Notes: a model not told the origin generated them from the sequence alone. Counted from the stretch's first letter, positions 34,521 through 44,142 are shown. The stretch is 62,815 bases of DNA from an uncultured Anaerococcus sp. (GCF_943908415.1 NZ_CALTSY010000008.1:1-62815); one strand, 5' to 3'. Program-made: numbers and translations.

Positions 34521-36713
34521 TTACTTTTTGAAGATATCTATGATGCGTTGAAAATAATTTTTCTCTTTAACAAGTTTTTTACGCTCTTCGCTCATAATCT
34601 CTTCGTTACGTTTTTTATTTTTATTAGCAAGCTTCTTTAGCGTTCTTGCTTCTTTTGCCTTTAGGCTACGCTTTTTAGAATTTTTAGAAAGAACTCTTTG
34701 GGCATCTATATTATTAATTCGCTGTACTTTAGTATACTCACCATTAGGCAATAACCTTCTGATTTTTACATCATCTGATAACATCAAGTCCATAAAATCT
34801 AAAATGCGTGTTTTAATGTCATTATCATAGATAGGAGCTGCTACTTCCATCCTATGCCTTATATTTCTTGTCATAAAGTCAGCGGATGATATATAAACTT
34901 TACTATCTAAACCTTGACCAAACTGGTAGACTCTGTGGTGTTCTAAAAATCTTCCAACTATGGAATAGATTTGTATGTTTTCACTACGATCCTTTATACC
35001 TGGCAATATACAACAAATACCTCTAACAAGCATAACTATCTCTACACCTTCGTTTGAAGCTTCTGATAATTTGTCTATTAGCTTTCTATCTGATATAGAA
35101 TTTAGCTTTAATCTTATATAACCATTGCCAGTTTGTCTTTGTACTTCTATTTGTTCATCTATTAGTTTATCTAAGCCTTCTTGCATGGATTTTGGGCTTA
35201 CTAAAAGATTATTATACTCACCTTCTACATTACCAAGCATAATATTATCAAACAAATCTTTTGCATCTTGACCTATGGCTTGATTTGCTGTCATTAGTGA
35301 AAAATCTGTATAAAGTTTGGCAGTTTTTTCGTTATAATTTCCTGTAGCTATTTGGCTAATATATTGAATGTTACCTTGATAATCTACCCTTGTAATCAAG
35401 CATACCTTTGAATGGGTTTTGTAATTATCAAATCCATACAAAATTTTACAGCCAGCTTCTTCTAGCTTTGATGACCACAATATGTTGTTATCTTCATCAA
35501 ATCTTGCACGAAGCTCCATAAGTACTATAACATCTTTACCATTTTCACTTGCTTTTATTAGGGCTCTTGTAATTTTACTATCACTTGCTATCCTATATAG
35601 GGTGATTTTAATAGATATTACAGTATCATCATCTGCTGCTTCTTCTAAAAGCCTTATGACTGGATCCATGGACTCATATGGGTAGGAAAGTAATATATCC
35701 TTTCGTCGAATTTGATCGATCATCTTCTTATGAGGGTCAACTAATACTGATGCTTGTGGTGTAAATGGCTCATAACTATGCTCAGCTATTACACTTTCTG
35801 GCAAATCATCTATTAATCCAAATAAAAATCCTGCCTGCATCAAGGACTTGGTTACAAAAATATTTTCCTTACCAAGGTCAAATTGTCCAGTCAAAAAATC
35901 TAGCGAATCATCAGTTATGTCATCATCAACTTCAATCCTAACAGGGTGTAGTCTTTTTCTTTTTTTAAGCTTACTCTTCATGTAGTCTCTAAAGTCTTGA
36001 TCTATATCATAATCGTCATCATCATAGCTAATGTCTGTATTGCGTGTTAAGGAGATAGTATATTTATTGCCTACCTTAAATCCTTCAAAAACCTGATTAC
36101 CGAACTCTTTTATAATATCTTCTATGAATACAAAAGTAGTATCATTGATTTTTAAGTATCTATTTATCTTATCTGGAACTTGTATAAGACCTACATTATT
36201 GCTTTTCTTATCATTAGTAGATGATAGGGAAAATAAAACGCATAGGGCAAGATTTGCTAGACGTGGGAAAGGGTGAACTCTGTCTACTACTTGAAAGTTT
36301 AGGATGGGTTCTATCTTGGTATTAAAGTAATATTCGACATACTTTCTATCTTTTTCATTAAGCTCAGATACCTTTAATAAGTTGATTCCATTCACTTTAA
36401 GATCATCAACAATTTGATTATAAACTTGATCTTTTTTTCTGTACAAATCGACACATTCTTTTAAAATCGCATCTATCTGCTCATCACTTGTAAGACCAGA
36501 TTTATTATCTACCGGCTTTTTCTTTAAATTTTTAAAATCTGTAAGACTACCTACCCTGACCATAAAGAATTCTTCAAGATTTGTATCAAATATTGAAAAA
36601 AACTTTAATCTTTCAAGTACTTCTACATCTTTGTCATTGGCTTCTTCTAAAACTCTTTGATCAAATTTCAGCCAAGATAATTCTCTGTTCTGGGTAAAAG
36701 ATATGTCATGCAT
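34521..36713 (-). CDS. ppk: Polyphosphate kinase 1
   Basis: A 730-residue enzyme that reversibly polymerises ATP gamma-phosphate into polyphosphate. It begins FTQNRELSWLKFDQRVL, as usual for the family. Catalytic histidines are His434 (YKTHSKV), which is phosphorylated, and His592 (FLEHHRV). The C-terminal 40 residues are a basic tail. The ATG lies two bases behind the ppx stop, so synthesis and breakdown genes are coupled. Confidence 0.96.
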   Translation of the reverse strand: MHDISFTQNRELSWLKFDQRVLEEANDKDVEVLERLKFFSIFDTNLEEFFMVRVGSLTDFKNLKKKPVDNKSGLTSDEQIDAILKECVDLYRKKDQVYNQIVDDLKVNGINLLKVSELNEKDRKYVEYYFNTKIEPILNFQVVDRVHPFPRLANLALCVLFSLSSTNDKKSNNVGLIQVPDKINRYLKINDTTFVFIEDIIKEFGNQVFEGFKVGNKYTISLTRNTDISYDDDDYDIDQDFRDYMKSKLKKRKRLHPVRIEVDDDITDDSLDFLTGQFDLGKENIFVTKSLMQAGFLFGLIDDLPESVIAEHSYEPFTPQASVLVDPHKKMIDQIRRKDILLSYPYESMDPVIRLLEEAADDDTVISIKITLYRIASDSKITRALIKASENGKDVIVLMELRARFDEDNNILWSSKLEEAGCKILYGFDNYKTHSKVCLITRVDYQGNIQYISQIATGNYNEKTAKLYTDFSLMTANQAIGQDAKDLFDNIMLGNVEGEYNNLLVSPKSMQEGLDKLIDEQIEVQRQTGNGYIRLKLNSISDRKLIDKLSEASNEGVEIVMLVRGICCILPGIKDRSENIQIYSIVGRFLEHHRVYQFGQGLDSKVYISSADFMTRNIRHRMEVAAPIYDNDIKTRILDFMDLMLSDDVKIRRLLPNGEYTKVQRINNIDAQRVLSKNSKKRSLKAKEARTLKKLANKNKKRNEEIMSEERKKLVKEKNYFQRIIDIFKK

Positions 36714-36715
36714 GA

Positions 36716-37627
36716 TTAATCATCATTCCTTCCTAATAGTTTAGTATATACATACCCTTCTCTTACTCCAGTCTGACTAATATTGATTTGTTGGCAATAA
36801 AAATACTTACTTAATCTATTAAGTATTACCATTCCTGGTAGTAAGGTATGTATCCTATCAGCCTTTACAGAAAGTATAGAATCTAGGTTTGTTTTAAAAT
36901 CTCTATCTATTATTTCTTTTAGCATAGAGTTAAGTTTATCAGCGTCCATACTTGCATTAGAGGCTGGCATATCATAGTAATCATTATAAAACTTAAGGCT
37001 TGCACGAGCTGATCCACCTACTGCGCATAGTAGATCATGGTCTTCTCTGTACATCTTATTTTTTTCTAGTAAGTTTTTTACTTCATCATCTATTAATTTT
37101 TTTTCTTCCTTATCTACAAATAAATCCTCCACATAATCGTTAAAGGCAGAAAGAGATCCTATAGGTAGAGATGTTGACTTGATAACTTTATTTTGGTCTA
37201 TTATTACAACTTCAGATGAACCCCCACCTATATCTGTAAGTACACCTCTTGATACTTCAACTGATGAGCTTGCTCCTATAAAAGATAGTTTAGCCTCTTC
37301 TTCTCCACTTATTATTTCTATATCAAGATAAAGCTCTTCTTTTACCCTATCTAGGATTTCAACTCTATTGGCAGCATCTCTTATTGTAGCTGTTGCAAAA
37401 GGATGAAGCTCATCTATATCTCCAAAATTATCAACTAGCATTTTGAAGTTTTTAAGTGTATTTATTAGTCTTTGTATACCTTTTTCAGTCAAGACTCCAT
37501 TTTTTACGTATGTTTTTAACGATGCCTGATCTTTTTCATTAAAGAGATTAGTCACCCTCTCTCCAGCAATCTTATAAACTGAAAGCCTTACTGTATTGGA
37601 ACCTATATCTATTACTGCGTAAATCAC
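36716..37627 (-). CDS. ppx: Ppx/GppA exopolyphosphatase
   Basis: 303 residues of the ASKHA-fold phosphatase family that removes terminal phosphate from polyphosphate or from pppGpp. Nucleotide-type motifs are VIDIGSNTVRLSVY, the catalytic acidic residue in ISGEEEAKLSF, and LTDIGGGSSEVV. The start is GTG: AAGGAG is within the final murI codons. This is the short two-domain form without the C-terminal HD-like domain of E. coli Ppx. Confidence 0.92.
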   Translation of the reverse strand: MIYAVIDIGSNTVRLSVYKIAGERVTNLFNEKDQASLKTYVKNGVLTEKGIQRLINTLKNFKMLVDNFGDIDELHPFATATIRDAANRVEILDRVKEELYLDIEIISGEEEAKLSFIGASSSVEVSRGVLTDIGGGSSEVVIIDQNKVIKSTSLPIGSLSAFNDYVEDLFVDKEEKKLIDDEVKNLLEKNKMYREDHDLLCAVGGSARASLKFYNDYYDMPASNASMDADKLNSMLKEIIDRDFKTNLDSILSVKADRIHTLLPGMVILNRLSKYFYCQQINISQTGVREGYVYTKLLGRNDD

Positions 37628-38377
37628 TTATATCTCCTTTAATTTCAAACTATAGCTAGAATCTATAGACTTATCTATTATCATTTTTGTAGAATCATTT
37701 ATTTCTGTAAAAAATATATTTATATTGCTATCAGTAGACTCAACAAAATTAATTTCACCTGCAAGGCATGTTGCTGGATTTATTATATTTGCTTCATAGA
37801 TTAAATTATTTTTTATTGCATCTTTTATGAGAGGATAATGGGTACAAGCTAAAATAATATTAGGAATCCTTTTCTCATTTGCAATAGATAAATATTCTTT
37901 TAAGTTTTTATCTATCTCATCTCCACATAATTTGCCTTGCTCGATTAGGGGAACTAGATTTCCTGCAGCAACTTCAAAAACTTTTGAATCAGTCAACCCT
38001 TCTAAGGAGTTTTTATAATAATGACTATTTACTGTAGCTTCCGTTCCCAGCACCAGGTAATCTCCTGGATTTTTTAAAGCTTCTTTTACTCCAAAGCTAG
38101 GAATTGGATAAAATTTTTTCTTATATTTTTCACTTAGATAATCTGTGGCTAAAACCGAAATAGTGTTACATGCTATTATATACTGATCTATATCATAATT
38201 TTCTAAAAATTCTACTATTTGATCAGCAAATTTTATGATTTGTTCATTATCACGTGGTCCATATGGTGCTCTTTTTGAATCACCTAGGTAAAAGTAATTG
38301 GCATTTTTTTCTTTTATAATTTCACTTAATACACTAAGTCCACCGACTCCTGTATCAAAAACTCCTATATTAGTCAT
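37628..38377 (-). CDS. murI: Glutamate racemase
   Basis: A 249-residue cofactor-independent racemase that makes D-glutamate for peptidoglycan. The two catalytic cysteines are Cys70 (ACNTISV) and Cys178 (ACTHYPL). FDTGVGGLSVL and YGPRDNEQI are family signatures. It overlaps ispE by eight bases and abuts ppx. Confidence 0.96.
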   Translation of the reverse strand: MTNIGVFDTGVGGLSVLSEIIKEKNANYFYLGDSKRAPYGPRDNEQIIKFADQIVEFLENYDIDQYIIACNTISVLATDYLSEKYKKKFYPIPSFGVKEALKNPGDYLVLGTEATVNSHYYKNSLEGLTDSKVFEVAAGNLVPLIEQGKLCGDEIDKNLKEYLSIANEKRIPNIILACTHYPLIKDAIKNNLIYEANIINPATCLAGEINFVESTDSNINIFFTEINDSTKMIIDKSIDSSYSLKLKEI

Positions 38378-39206
38378 CTATAAGCTCCACTTTCTTTACG
38401 AATTTGATTTTTTTAGATAAAGCTCTATATGCATTTTCATATAAGTCATCATCAAAGAATACAGCAAATATGCTTGCACCACTTCCACTAACTAGAGTCT
38501 TTACTGCACCTAGTTTTGTTAAGTTTTCTTTGATTTTTTCTAAATGAGGATAGTTTTCAAATATCACATCTTCCATGACATTTTCAAACTTCTCCACAAC
38601 TTCTTTTTTGCTAGCAATCAGCCCTTCTACAATCTTATCATTTTCTATATGTCCATAGTCTTTCATATTTTTATAAACAAAGGCTGAGGAAATTTCTGTA
38701 CCATCATTTACTAAGAGTATTTTCATAGGAAGTTTGTTTTTAAAAGGATATATTTTTTCCCCAGTACCCTTTGCTCTAGCCATTTCTTCTTCAAAGAAAA
38801 ATGGTATATCTGCTCCTAACTTACTTCCTAAATCCATCATGTAATCTTTGCTTAGATTAAGATTCCATAGTTCATTAAGTCCCTTTATCATTTCTGCAGC
38901 ATCTGTAGACCCCCCTGCAAGACCAGCTGCTAGGGGAATATTTTTTTTGAGTCTAACATGAACGCCGGGATTATTTGTCTTATCCTTTAACATAGCCCAA
39001 GCTTTATAAACTAAATTGTCCTCAAGCTTACAAATCCCATCTAAATTTGATGAATAATGAAATTTATTATCATCACTTGGCTTAATTATAAGTTCATCAA
39101 ATAAGCTTATGCGAGCCATTATAGTGTCTATCTCATGATAGTTATCAGCTCTTTTGTATAAGCTATCTAAGCTAAGATTGATTTTTGCAAAACATTTTCT
39201 ATCCAT
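38370..39206 (-). CDS. ispE: 4-diphosphocytidyl-2-C-methyl-D-erythritol kinase (IspE)
   Basis: A 278-residue GHMP kinase of the non-mevalonate isoprenoid pathway. The N-terminal AKINLSLDSL and the ATP loop PLAAGLAGGSTDAAEM are diagnostic; VSGSGASIFAVF is GHMP motif 3. An open frame extends upstream to 39308, but it runs through a terminator and into the tRNA-Leu gene. The ATG at 39206 has GAGGT before it and a -10 just upstream, so it is taken as the start. Confidence 0.95.
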   Translation of the reverse strand: MDRKCFAKINLSLDSLYKRADNYHEIDTIMARISLFDELIIKPSDDNKFHYSSNLDGICKLEDNLVYKAWAMLKDKTNNPGVHVRLKKNIPLAAGLAGGSTDAAEMIKGLNELWNLNLSKDYMMDLGSKLGADIPFFFEEEMARAKGTGEKIYPFKNKLPMKILLVNDGTEISSAFVYKNMKDYGHIENDKIVEGLIASKKEVVEKFENVMEDVIFENYPHLEKIKENLTKLGAVKTLVSGSGASIFAVFFDDDLYENAYRALSKKIKFVKKVELIDD

Positions 39207-39221
39207 TTTAACCTCAGTACT

Positions 39222-39230
39222 AATTATAAC
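39222..39230 (-). promoter_or_regulatory. Extended -10 promoter of ispE-murI-ppx-ppk
   Basis: On the minus strand TGTTATAAT occupies 39222-39230. A weak TTGCTT lies 19 bases further upstream. The predicted leader is under 15 bases. Confidence 0.5.
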
Positions 39231-39251
39231 AAAATCTCCTAAATTTAAGCA

Positions 39252-39273
39252 AAAAAAAAGTGGATAAACCACT
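39252..39273 (-). terminator. Terminator after tRNA-Leu
   Basis: AGTGG (39259-39263) pairs with CCACT (39269-39273) around a five-base loop. The minus-strand transcript exits into a T run of eight or more, five bases after the CCA end of the tRNA. Confidence 0.8.
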
Positions 39274-39278
39274 ATCTT

Positions 39279-39368
39279 TGGTGCAGGATAGAAGACTTGA
39301 ACTTCCACGACCTAAAATCGGTCACAAGATCCTTAGTCTTGCGCGTCTGCCAATTCCGCCAATCCTGC
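39279..39368 (-). tRNA. tRNA-Leu (anticodon AAG), CCA encoded
   Basis: A 90-base class II tRNA. The acceptor GCAGGAT pairs with ATCCTGC and CCA is encoded (39279-39281). The anticodon stem CAAGA/TCTTG encloses the loop CTAAGGA, giving anticodon AAG for CUU leucine codons. A long variable arm (ACCGAT..ATTTTAGGT region) is present. A34 is uncommon in bacteria outside tRNA-Arg(ACG) and would probably be converted to inosine. A perfect-spaced promoter and a terminator flank it. Confidence 0.93.
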
Positions 39369-39383
39369 ATGAAATACTTATAT

Positions 39384-39412
39384 ATAATACTAGATAAAAA
39401 TCTAAAAGTCAA
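39384..39412 (-). promoter_or_regulatory. Promoter of tRNA-Leu
   Basis: On the minus strand TTGACT (39407-39412), 17 bases, TATTAT (39384-39389). The transcript would start a few bases before the tRNA. Confidence 0.75.
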
Positions 39413-39507
39413 GTGATTTTAATATAATGCCAAGTGATTTTTTACTTTTAAATCTATCTAGCATTGATTTATTGTATCCTATATATAAGTACAGTGCTTA
39501 TTAGCAA

Positions 39508-39537
39508 AGCAAGAAAATTCTTATAAGATATCTTGCT
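39508..39537. terminator. Weak hairpin after the amino-acid ABC ATPase gene
   Basis: AGCAAGA (39508-39514) pairs with TCTTGCT (39531-39537). The T run is better on the plus strand than on the minus strand, so its role in ending the transporter operon is uncertain. Confidence 0.35.
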
Positions 39538-39557
39538 ATTTTTATAATATTATAAAC

Positions 39558-40283
39558 TTATAAGACTTGAGATAGGAAATCCTTACTCCTAGCTTCTTTT
39601 GGATTTTCAAAAAATTCTTTTGGATTGCTAGATTCTTCTACTATATGACCACCGTCCATAAGTATTACTCTGTTTGAAACTTCTCTTGCAAAGCCCATCT
39701 CATGAGTTACCACTACCATGGTCATGCCCTCATTGGCAAGCTCTCTCATCATCTCTAGTACACCTCCTACCATCTCTGGGTCCAAGGCACTTGTTGGTTC
39801 ATCAAATAGCATTAGCTTTGGCTTCATCATTAGGGCCCTTGCTATAGCTACCCTTTGCTTTTGACCACCAGAAAGACTTGCAGGATAGGCATCCTTTTTG
39901 CTTAATAGACCTATCCTATCTAAAAGCTTTGTGGCTTCTTTATAGGCCTCATCTTTTTTCATTTTTTCTCTCATAATTGGAGCTAGGGTTAAGTTTTCTA
40001 TTATAGTCAGATTAGAAAATAGGTTAAAGTTTTGGAAAACCATTCCTATTTCTTCTCTTAACTCATTGACATCAATTTTTTTATTGGTAATCTTTTTTCC
40101 CTGAAAATATATGTCACCAGCACTTGGATTTTCTATAAGGTTTAGACAACGTAAAAATGTTGATTTACCAGAACCTGATGGTCCTATGATAGATATAACA
40201 TCATTTTCTTTAACATCTAGGTCTATTTGATCTAATACTTTTAGGTCTCCATATGATTTTTCTAATTTTTTTACATTAAGCAT
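39558..40283 (-). CDS. Polar amino-acid ABC transporter ATPase (GlnQ/ArtP-like)
   Basis: 241 residues. Walker A is GPSGSGKST, the Q-loop is VFQNFNLF, the signature is LSGGQKQR, and Walker B is LMLFDEPTSAL, followed by the switch TTHEMG-like VTHEMGFA. This is the polar amino-acid subfamily. It overlaps the fused binding protein-permease gene by eight bases. Location under a T-box with argG and argH remnants suggests arginine as substrate. Confidence 0.93.
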   Translation of the reverse strand: MLNVKKLEKSYGDLKVLDQIDLDVKENDVISIIGPSGSGKSTFLRCLNLIENPSAGDIYFQGKKITNKKIDVNELREEIGMVFQNFNLFSNLTIIENLTLAPIMREKMKKDEAYKEATKLLDRIGLLSKKDAYPASLSGGQKQRVAIARALMMKPKLMLFDEPTSALDPEMVGGVLEMMRELANEGMTMVVVTHEMGFAREVSNRVILMDGGHIVEESSNPKEFFENPKEARSKDFLSQVL

Positions 40284-41751
40284 AGGTGTATCCTTTCTCT
40301 AATTGTTTAAAGATCTTTTCTATGACTAGGACTATTAAAAGATATATAATAGCTGCTGAAAAATATGCGGTAGCTGCATCAAAGGTCTGACTTATTACAA
40401 TAGATGCGCCACGAGTTAGGTCAGCTAATCCTATAAATCCTGAAATAGAAGTTTCTTTAAACAAGGTAATAACTTCATTTCCTAAGGCCGGTAGAGAATT
40501 TTTAACAGCTTGTGGCATAACTACTTTTTTCATAGTTTGGAAGCCACTTAAGCCGAGACTCCTTGCCGCTTCTTTCTCACCCTTGCTTACTGAGTTGATA
40601 CCACCTCTAAATAATTCTGCCATATAGGCTGATGAGTTTAGAGCAAAGGATATGATTGCAACAAGCATCAAGTTATCCAAATTAACCAAAATTACATTAA
40701 ACATTATAAGTAGTTGAATAGTGGATGGAGTACCACGAATTATTGATACAAATAAGCCAAATATCTTATCTAATAATTTTAATAGGAAGACTCCAAAGCC
40801 CTTACTATGTGGATCCAAATTCTCATTTGATTGCCTAACTAAGGCGATTAATAGTCCTAGGACAAATGATATTATTAGAGCAAAAAATGTTACTATTAGT
40901 GTAGTTTTTAGACCATTAATCAAGTATTTATATGCCTTGTTATCAATTATGCTTTTCTTAAATCTTCCAAATATGCCATGGGCTTCTTCGTTTGCTTCTT
41001 GGTTTTGATGTTTAGCTATAATCTCATCAATTTCGCCAGATTCCTTAAGGGCTGCTATAGCCTCATTCATATCTTCTAAAAGTTCTGGGTTATCTTTACT
41101 TATAGCTATGGCATAGTCTTCTTCTAGATATGGAGCATCTATAGTTGTAAGGTCCTTGTTATTGTTTATGAAGTTTTCAGCTGTGTACTCATCTAGAATA
41201 ACAGCATCAAGATTTTTTGACTTTAATGAAAGAACAGCATCTGGTACCTTATTAAAGGCATTTACACTTTTTTCTCCAAAATCTTCCTTTGCTATTGTAT
41301 CTCCTATAGTCCCTAGCTGGGTACCTATTTTTTTATCAGAATCTAAATCATCAACTTCCTTAATATCAGAATCTTTTCTTGTAATTATGACTTGGCGGCT
41401 TGAGGCAAAGGAATCTGTAAAATTTACTGATTTTTTACGTTCTTCTGTTACTGTAAATCCTGCTGCTCCACCGTCCATCTTACCTGATTGTATACTTGCT
41501 ATGATGCTATTAAATTCCATATCATGGAGCCTTATCTCAACTCCCAGATAATCTCCAATGGCATCCAGTATGTCTGGATCAATTCCTACTATCTCGTCTC
41601 CCTCACGATATTCGTATGGAGGGAAGTCTGCACTGGTTCCAAAGTTTATAACTTCTTTATCTGATGTTTCTTTTTCTGCATTTGCCTTAAGCGGTAAGGC
41701 CATTACCATTATAAGCAAAAACACAAAAATATTTTTTATTTTATTTTTCAT
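40276..41751 (-). CDS. Fused amino-acid binding protein and ABC permease
   Basis: 491 residues. A signal segment (about 5-25, ending KANA) is followed by a periplasmic-type SBP_bac_3 domain (about 32-250) with FPPYEYREG, GIDPDIL and TVTEERK. A HisM-type permease follows (about 275-491), with PSTIQLLIMF and the EAARSLGLSG coupling loop. One membrane protein thus tethers receptor and channel, as in streptococcal GlnP. It begins 21 bases after the argH remnant and is probably transcribed from the argG T-box promoter. Arginine or another basic or polar amino acid is the likely ligand. Confidence 0.93.
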   Translation of the reverse strand: MKNKIKNIFVFLLIMVMALPLKANAEKETSDKEVINFGTSADFPPYEYREGDEIVGIDPDILDAIGDYLGVEIRLHDMEFNSIIASIQSGKMDGGAAGFTVTEERKKSVNFTDSFASSRQVIITRKDSDIKEVDDLDSDKKIGTQLGTIGDTIAKEDFGEKSVNAFNKVPDAVLSLKSKNLDAVILDEYTAENFINNNKDLTTIDAPYLEEDYAIAISKDNPELLEDMNEAIAALKESGEIDEIIAKHQNQEANEEAHGIFGRFKKSIIDNKAYKYLINGLKTTLIVTFFALIISFVLGLLIALVRQSNENLDPHSKGFGVFLLKLLDKIFGLFVSIIRGTPSTIQLLIMFNVILVNLDNLMLVAIISFALNSSAYMAELFRGGINSVSKGEKEAARSLGLSGFQTMKKVVMPQAVKNSLPALGNEVITLFKETSISGFIGLADLTRGASIVISQTFDAATAYFSAAIIYLLIVLVIEKIFKQLEKGYTYA

Positions 41752-41772
41752 TACACTTCCTTATTTATATAT

Positions 41773-42933
41773 CTATTCTTTCTCTTTTATTTCTTCTAGG
41801 ACAAAATCAACCTGTCTTTTTACTTCATCTTTAGCAGGTCCTCCTAAAGATGTTCTCGAATTAACACATTTTTTGATGTCTATAGCTTGGTAAATATCAC
41901 TTTCAAATAGGTCTGACTCTTTTTTATAAATCTCTAAATCTATCTGATCTAAGCTTTTATCATTTTCCATAGCGTATCTTACAAGCCTTGCTGATATATG
42001 ATGAGCATCTCTAAAGGCAAGACCTTTATTTACTAGATAATCAGCTACATCTGTGGCATTTAAAAATCCTTTTTTACAAGCCTTAAGCATTTGATCTTTA
42101 TTGACCTTTAAGCTTTCCATCTGTCCTGTCATTACCTTAAGGGAAATTTTTATAGTATCTATACTATCAAATATAGCTTCCTTATCTTCTTGCATATCCT
42201 TTGAATAAGCCAGAGGAAGTCCTTTCATCATTACAAAAGATTGGTTCATATTCCCTATTATTCTTGCTGACTTGCTACGTAAAAGCTCTGCCATATCTGG
42301 ATTCTTTTTTTGTGGCATTATGGATGATCCTGTTGAGAACTTATCATCTATGCTAACAAAGCTAAATGGTTGTGATGACCAGATGATAAGTTCCTCAGAA
42401 AGCCTAGATAGGTGAATTGCGATAATAGATAGGACGGACTCTAATTCTAAGATATAGTCCCTATCACTTACAGCATCCATAGAGTTTTGCATAACACTAT
42501 CAAAGCCAAGCTCTTTTGCTGTAAATTCTCTGTCTATTGGATAACTTGTACCAGCTAGGGCACAAGCTCCTAACGGGGATGAGTTAAGTCTCTTTTGATA
42601 ATCCTTAAGCCTATCTACATCTCTTAATCCCATCATAGCATAGGCCATAAGGTGGTGGGCAAATGTTACAGGTTGAGCTGCTTGCAAGTGAGTGTATCCT
42701 GGCATTATAGTTTCTATATTATCTTCTGCTAATTTTGCAAGAACTATAAGATAATTTTTTAAGTTTTTTTCTATATGCCTACACTCATCTCTTAGATTAA
42801 GCTTGATATCAGTTGCTACTTGATCATTTCTAGATCTTGCTGTGTGCATTTTTTTACCAAGCTGACCAATTTCATCTATAAGGGCACTTTCTACAAAGGT
42901 GTGTACATCCTCACTTTTATAATCAATTCCCAT
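41773..42933 (-). pseudogene. argH: argH remnant, argininosuccinate lyase lacking its N-terminus
   Basis: The frame encodes 386 residues that match ArgH from about residue 75 onward: EDVHTFVESALIDEIG, then TARSRNDQVATD, and the catalytic loop GSSIMPQKKNPD. The normal first 75 or so residues, including the WGGRFS region and parts of the active site, are missing. The apparent ATG is a chance codon inside the argG sequence (CATGGG). Full-length family members have about 460 residues. One deletion has fused the truncated argG to argH out of frame; activity is unlikely. The rest of the reading frame is undamaged, which points to a recent event or an assembly error. Confidence 0.85.
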
Positions 42934-43717
42934 GCTTACCTGCTATTTCATTTAGTTTTTTAACTAGGTCAGAACCTTTAAGCTTTTCTCCATTTAGGGC
43001 TACTGGAATTCCTTTATCAAATTCTAATTCTACTATCTCAGCCTTATCAACTGCTTTTTCAGCAGGTGTAACCCAGTATAGGATTTTTTCTAAGTCTGCA
43101 GCATTTTCTGGATCCTCTAAATCAAGACCTTCGTGGGATAGATGCCAGATATTTTCATCCATTGAGTAATCTTCATCTTTTGTAACTTTAAGCTTAATAC
43201 CATGTTCTTTTGCATAGGCTTCTTCTTCGCTACGGCCCTTAATATCCCAAAACCTCCATGGAGCTATAACATTTATTTCTGGTGCTAGGGCCATAATAGA
43301 AACTTCAAATCGTATTTGATCATTGCCCTTGCCTGTACATCCATGTACTATTACTTCAGCATTTTCTTTTTTAGCTACATCTACTAGTACTTTTGATATC
43401 AACGGACGGGCAATAGCTGTTCCTAGTAGATATACATTTTCATATTTTGCACCTGCCTTTAATGACTTAAATGCATATTCATCTATGAATTCATCCTCTA
43501 CATTTACATTATAAAACTTGCTAGCTCCTGATTCTAAGGCTTTATTTTCTAATGCCTTGGCATCCTCAACCTGACCTAAATCTACTGAGACACAAATAAC
43601 TTCCTTTACTCCTTTTTCCTTTAGCCAGTTTACTATTACGGATGTATCCAGACCTCCTGAATAAGCTAGGACCACCTTGTTTGCTTCTTGTAAAATTTCT
43701 ATTTCGCTTTTTAACAT
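42923..43717 (-). pseudogene. argG: argG remnant, argininosuccinate synthase lacking its C-terminus
   Basis: 264 residues matching the first two thirds of ArgG (normal length about 400). The ATP loop AYSGGLDTS and GCTGKGNDQIRFE are intact. The protein follows the family up to LNEIAGKHG, then one Asn and a stop, where the family continues IGRIDIVENR. The missing C-terminal third forms the tetramer arm and part of the citrulline site. The stop arises because the frame crosses into argH. AACGGAGGA-type ribosome site (CGGAGGAAA) precedes the ATG, and the T-box leader lies upstream. Confidence 0.87.
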
Positions 43718-43773
43718 GATTTCCTCCGTATATTTTATATTATCAAAATTAGTTATCTGTGTCTTTTGGTAAT

Positions 43774-44039
43774 AAAAAAGAGCTTTCTTCCCAAAAAGGG
43801 ACGAAAGCTCGTGATACCACCCGTGTTTATTTATTTCTCACAAAATAAATCTCATCAAGTACATACATACTCTAACTCTGTAACGGGAGTTCCCGTATGA
43901 GTCTCCTTGTATCGACCCATAAGTTCAGAGGTTCTTTTTTCTATCTTACTACTTCTCCTCTCACACCAATCAGGATTCGCTTTAAGCTTTAGGATAGATA
44001 CTCTTCTCTTCAACACTTTTATAAACTAATGATTTGATT
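43774..44039 (-). promoter_or_regulatory. T-box riboswitch leader of the argG operon
   Basis: On the minus strand the T-box core CACGGGTGGTATCAC (43811-43825) is followed by a terminator: GAGCTTTCGTCCC (43798-43810) with GGGAAGAAAGCTC (43780-43792) and six T residues. The UGGU bulge would pair with an uncharged tRNA end carrying discriminator A. Upstream, stem I features are visible: AGTA of the loop E motif, GCGAATCCTGATTGGTGTGA, and a TCTATC/GATAGA helix. In the specifier-loop strand (AAAAAAGAACC) the triplet AGA is the likely arginine codon, by inference from the gene context. Uncharged tRNA would favour readthrough into the operon. Confidence 0.88.
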
Positions 44040-44045
44040 AAAAGT

Positions 44046-44074
44046 ATTATAATTTAACTTTTTTAATTTGTCAA
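44046..44074 (-). promoter_or_regulatory. Promoter of the T-box/argG operon
   Basis: On the minus strand a consensus TTGACA (44069-44074), 17 bases, and TATAAT (44046-44051). It is among the best promoters in the window. Confidence 0.9.
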
Positions 44075-44142
44075 ATCAACTTACTATTTTTATAATAAAT
44101 TTTTGATTTTTATTTATAACTTTATACTTATAAAATGATAAT

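Noticed and set aside
39207..39308. Longer N-terminus for IspE
   Set aside because: The extra 34 codons run through a terminator and the 3' part of tRNA-Leu, and lack a ribosome site; the ATG at 39206 has GAGGT and a -10 upstream.
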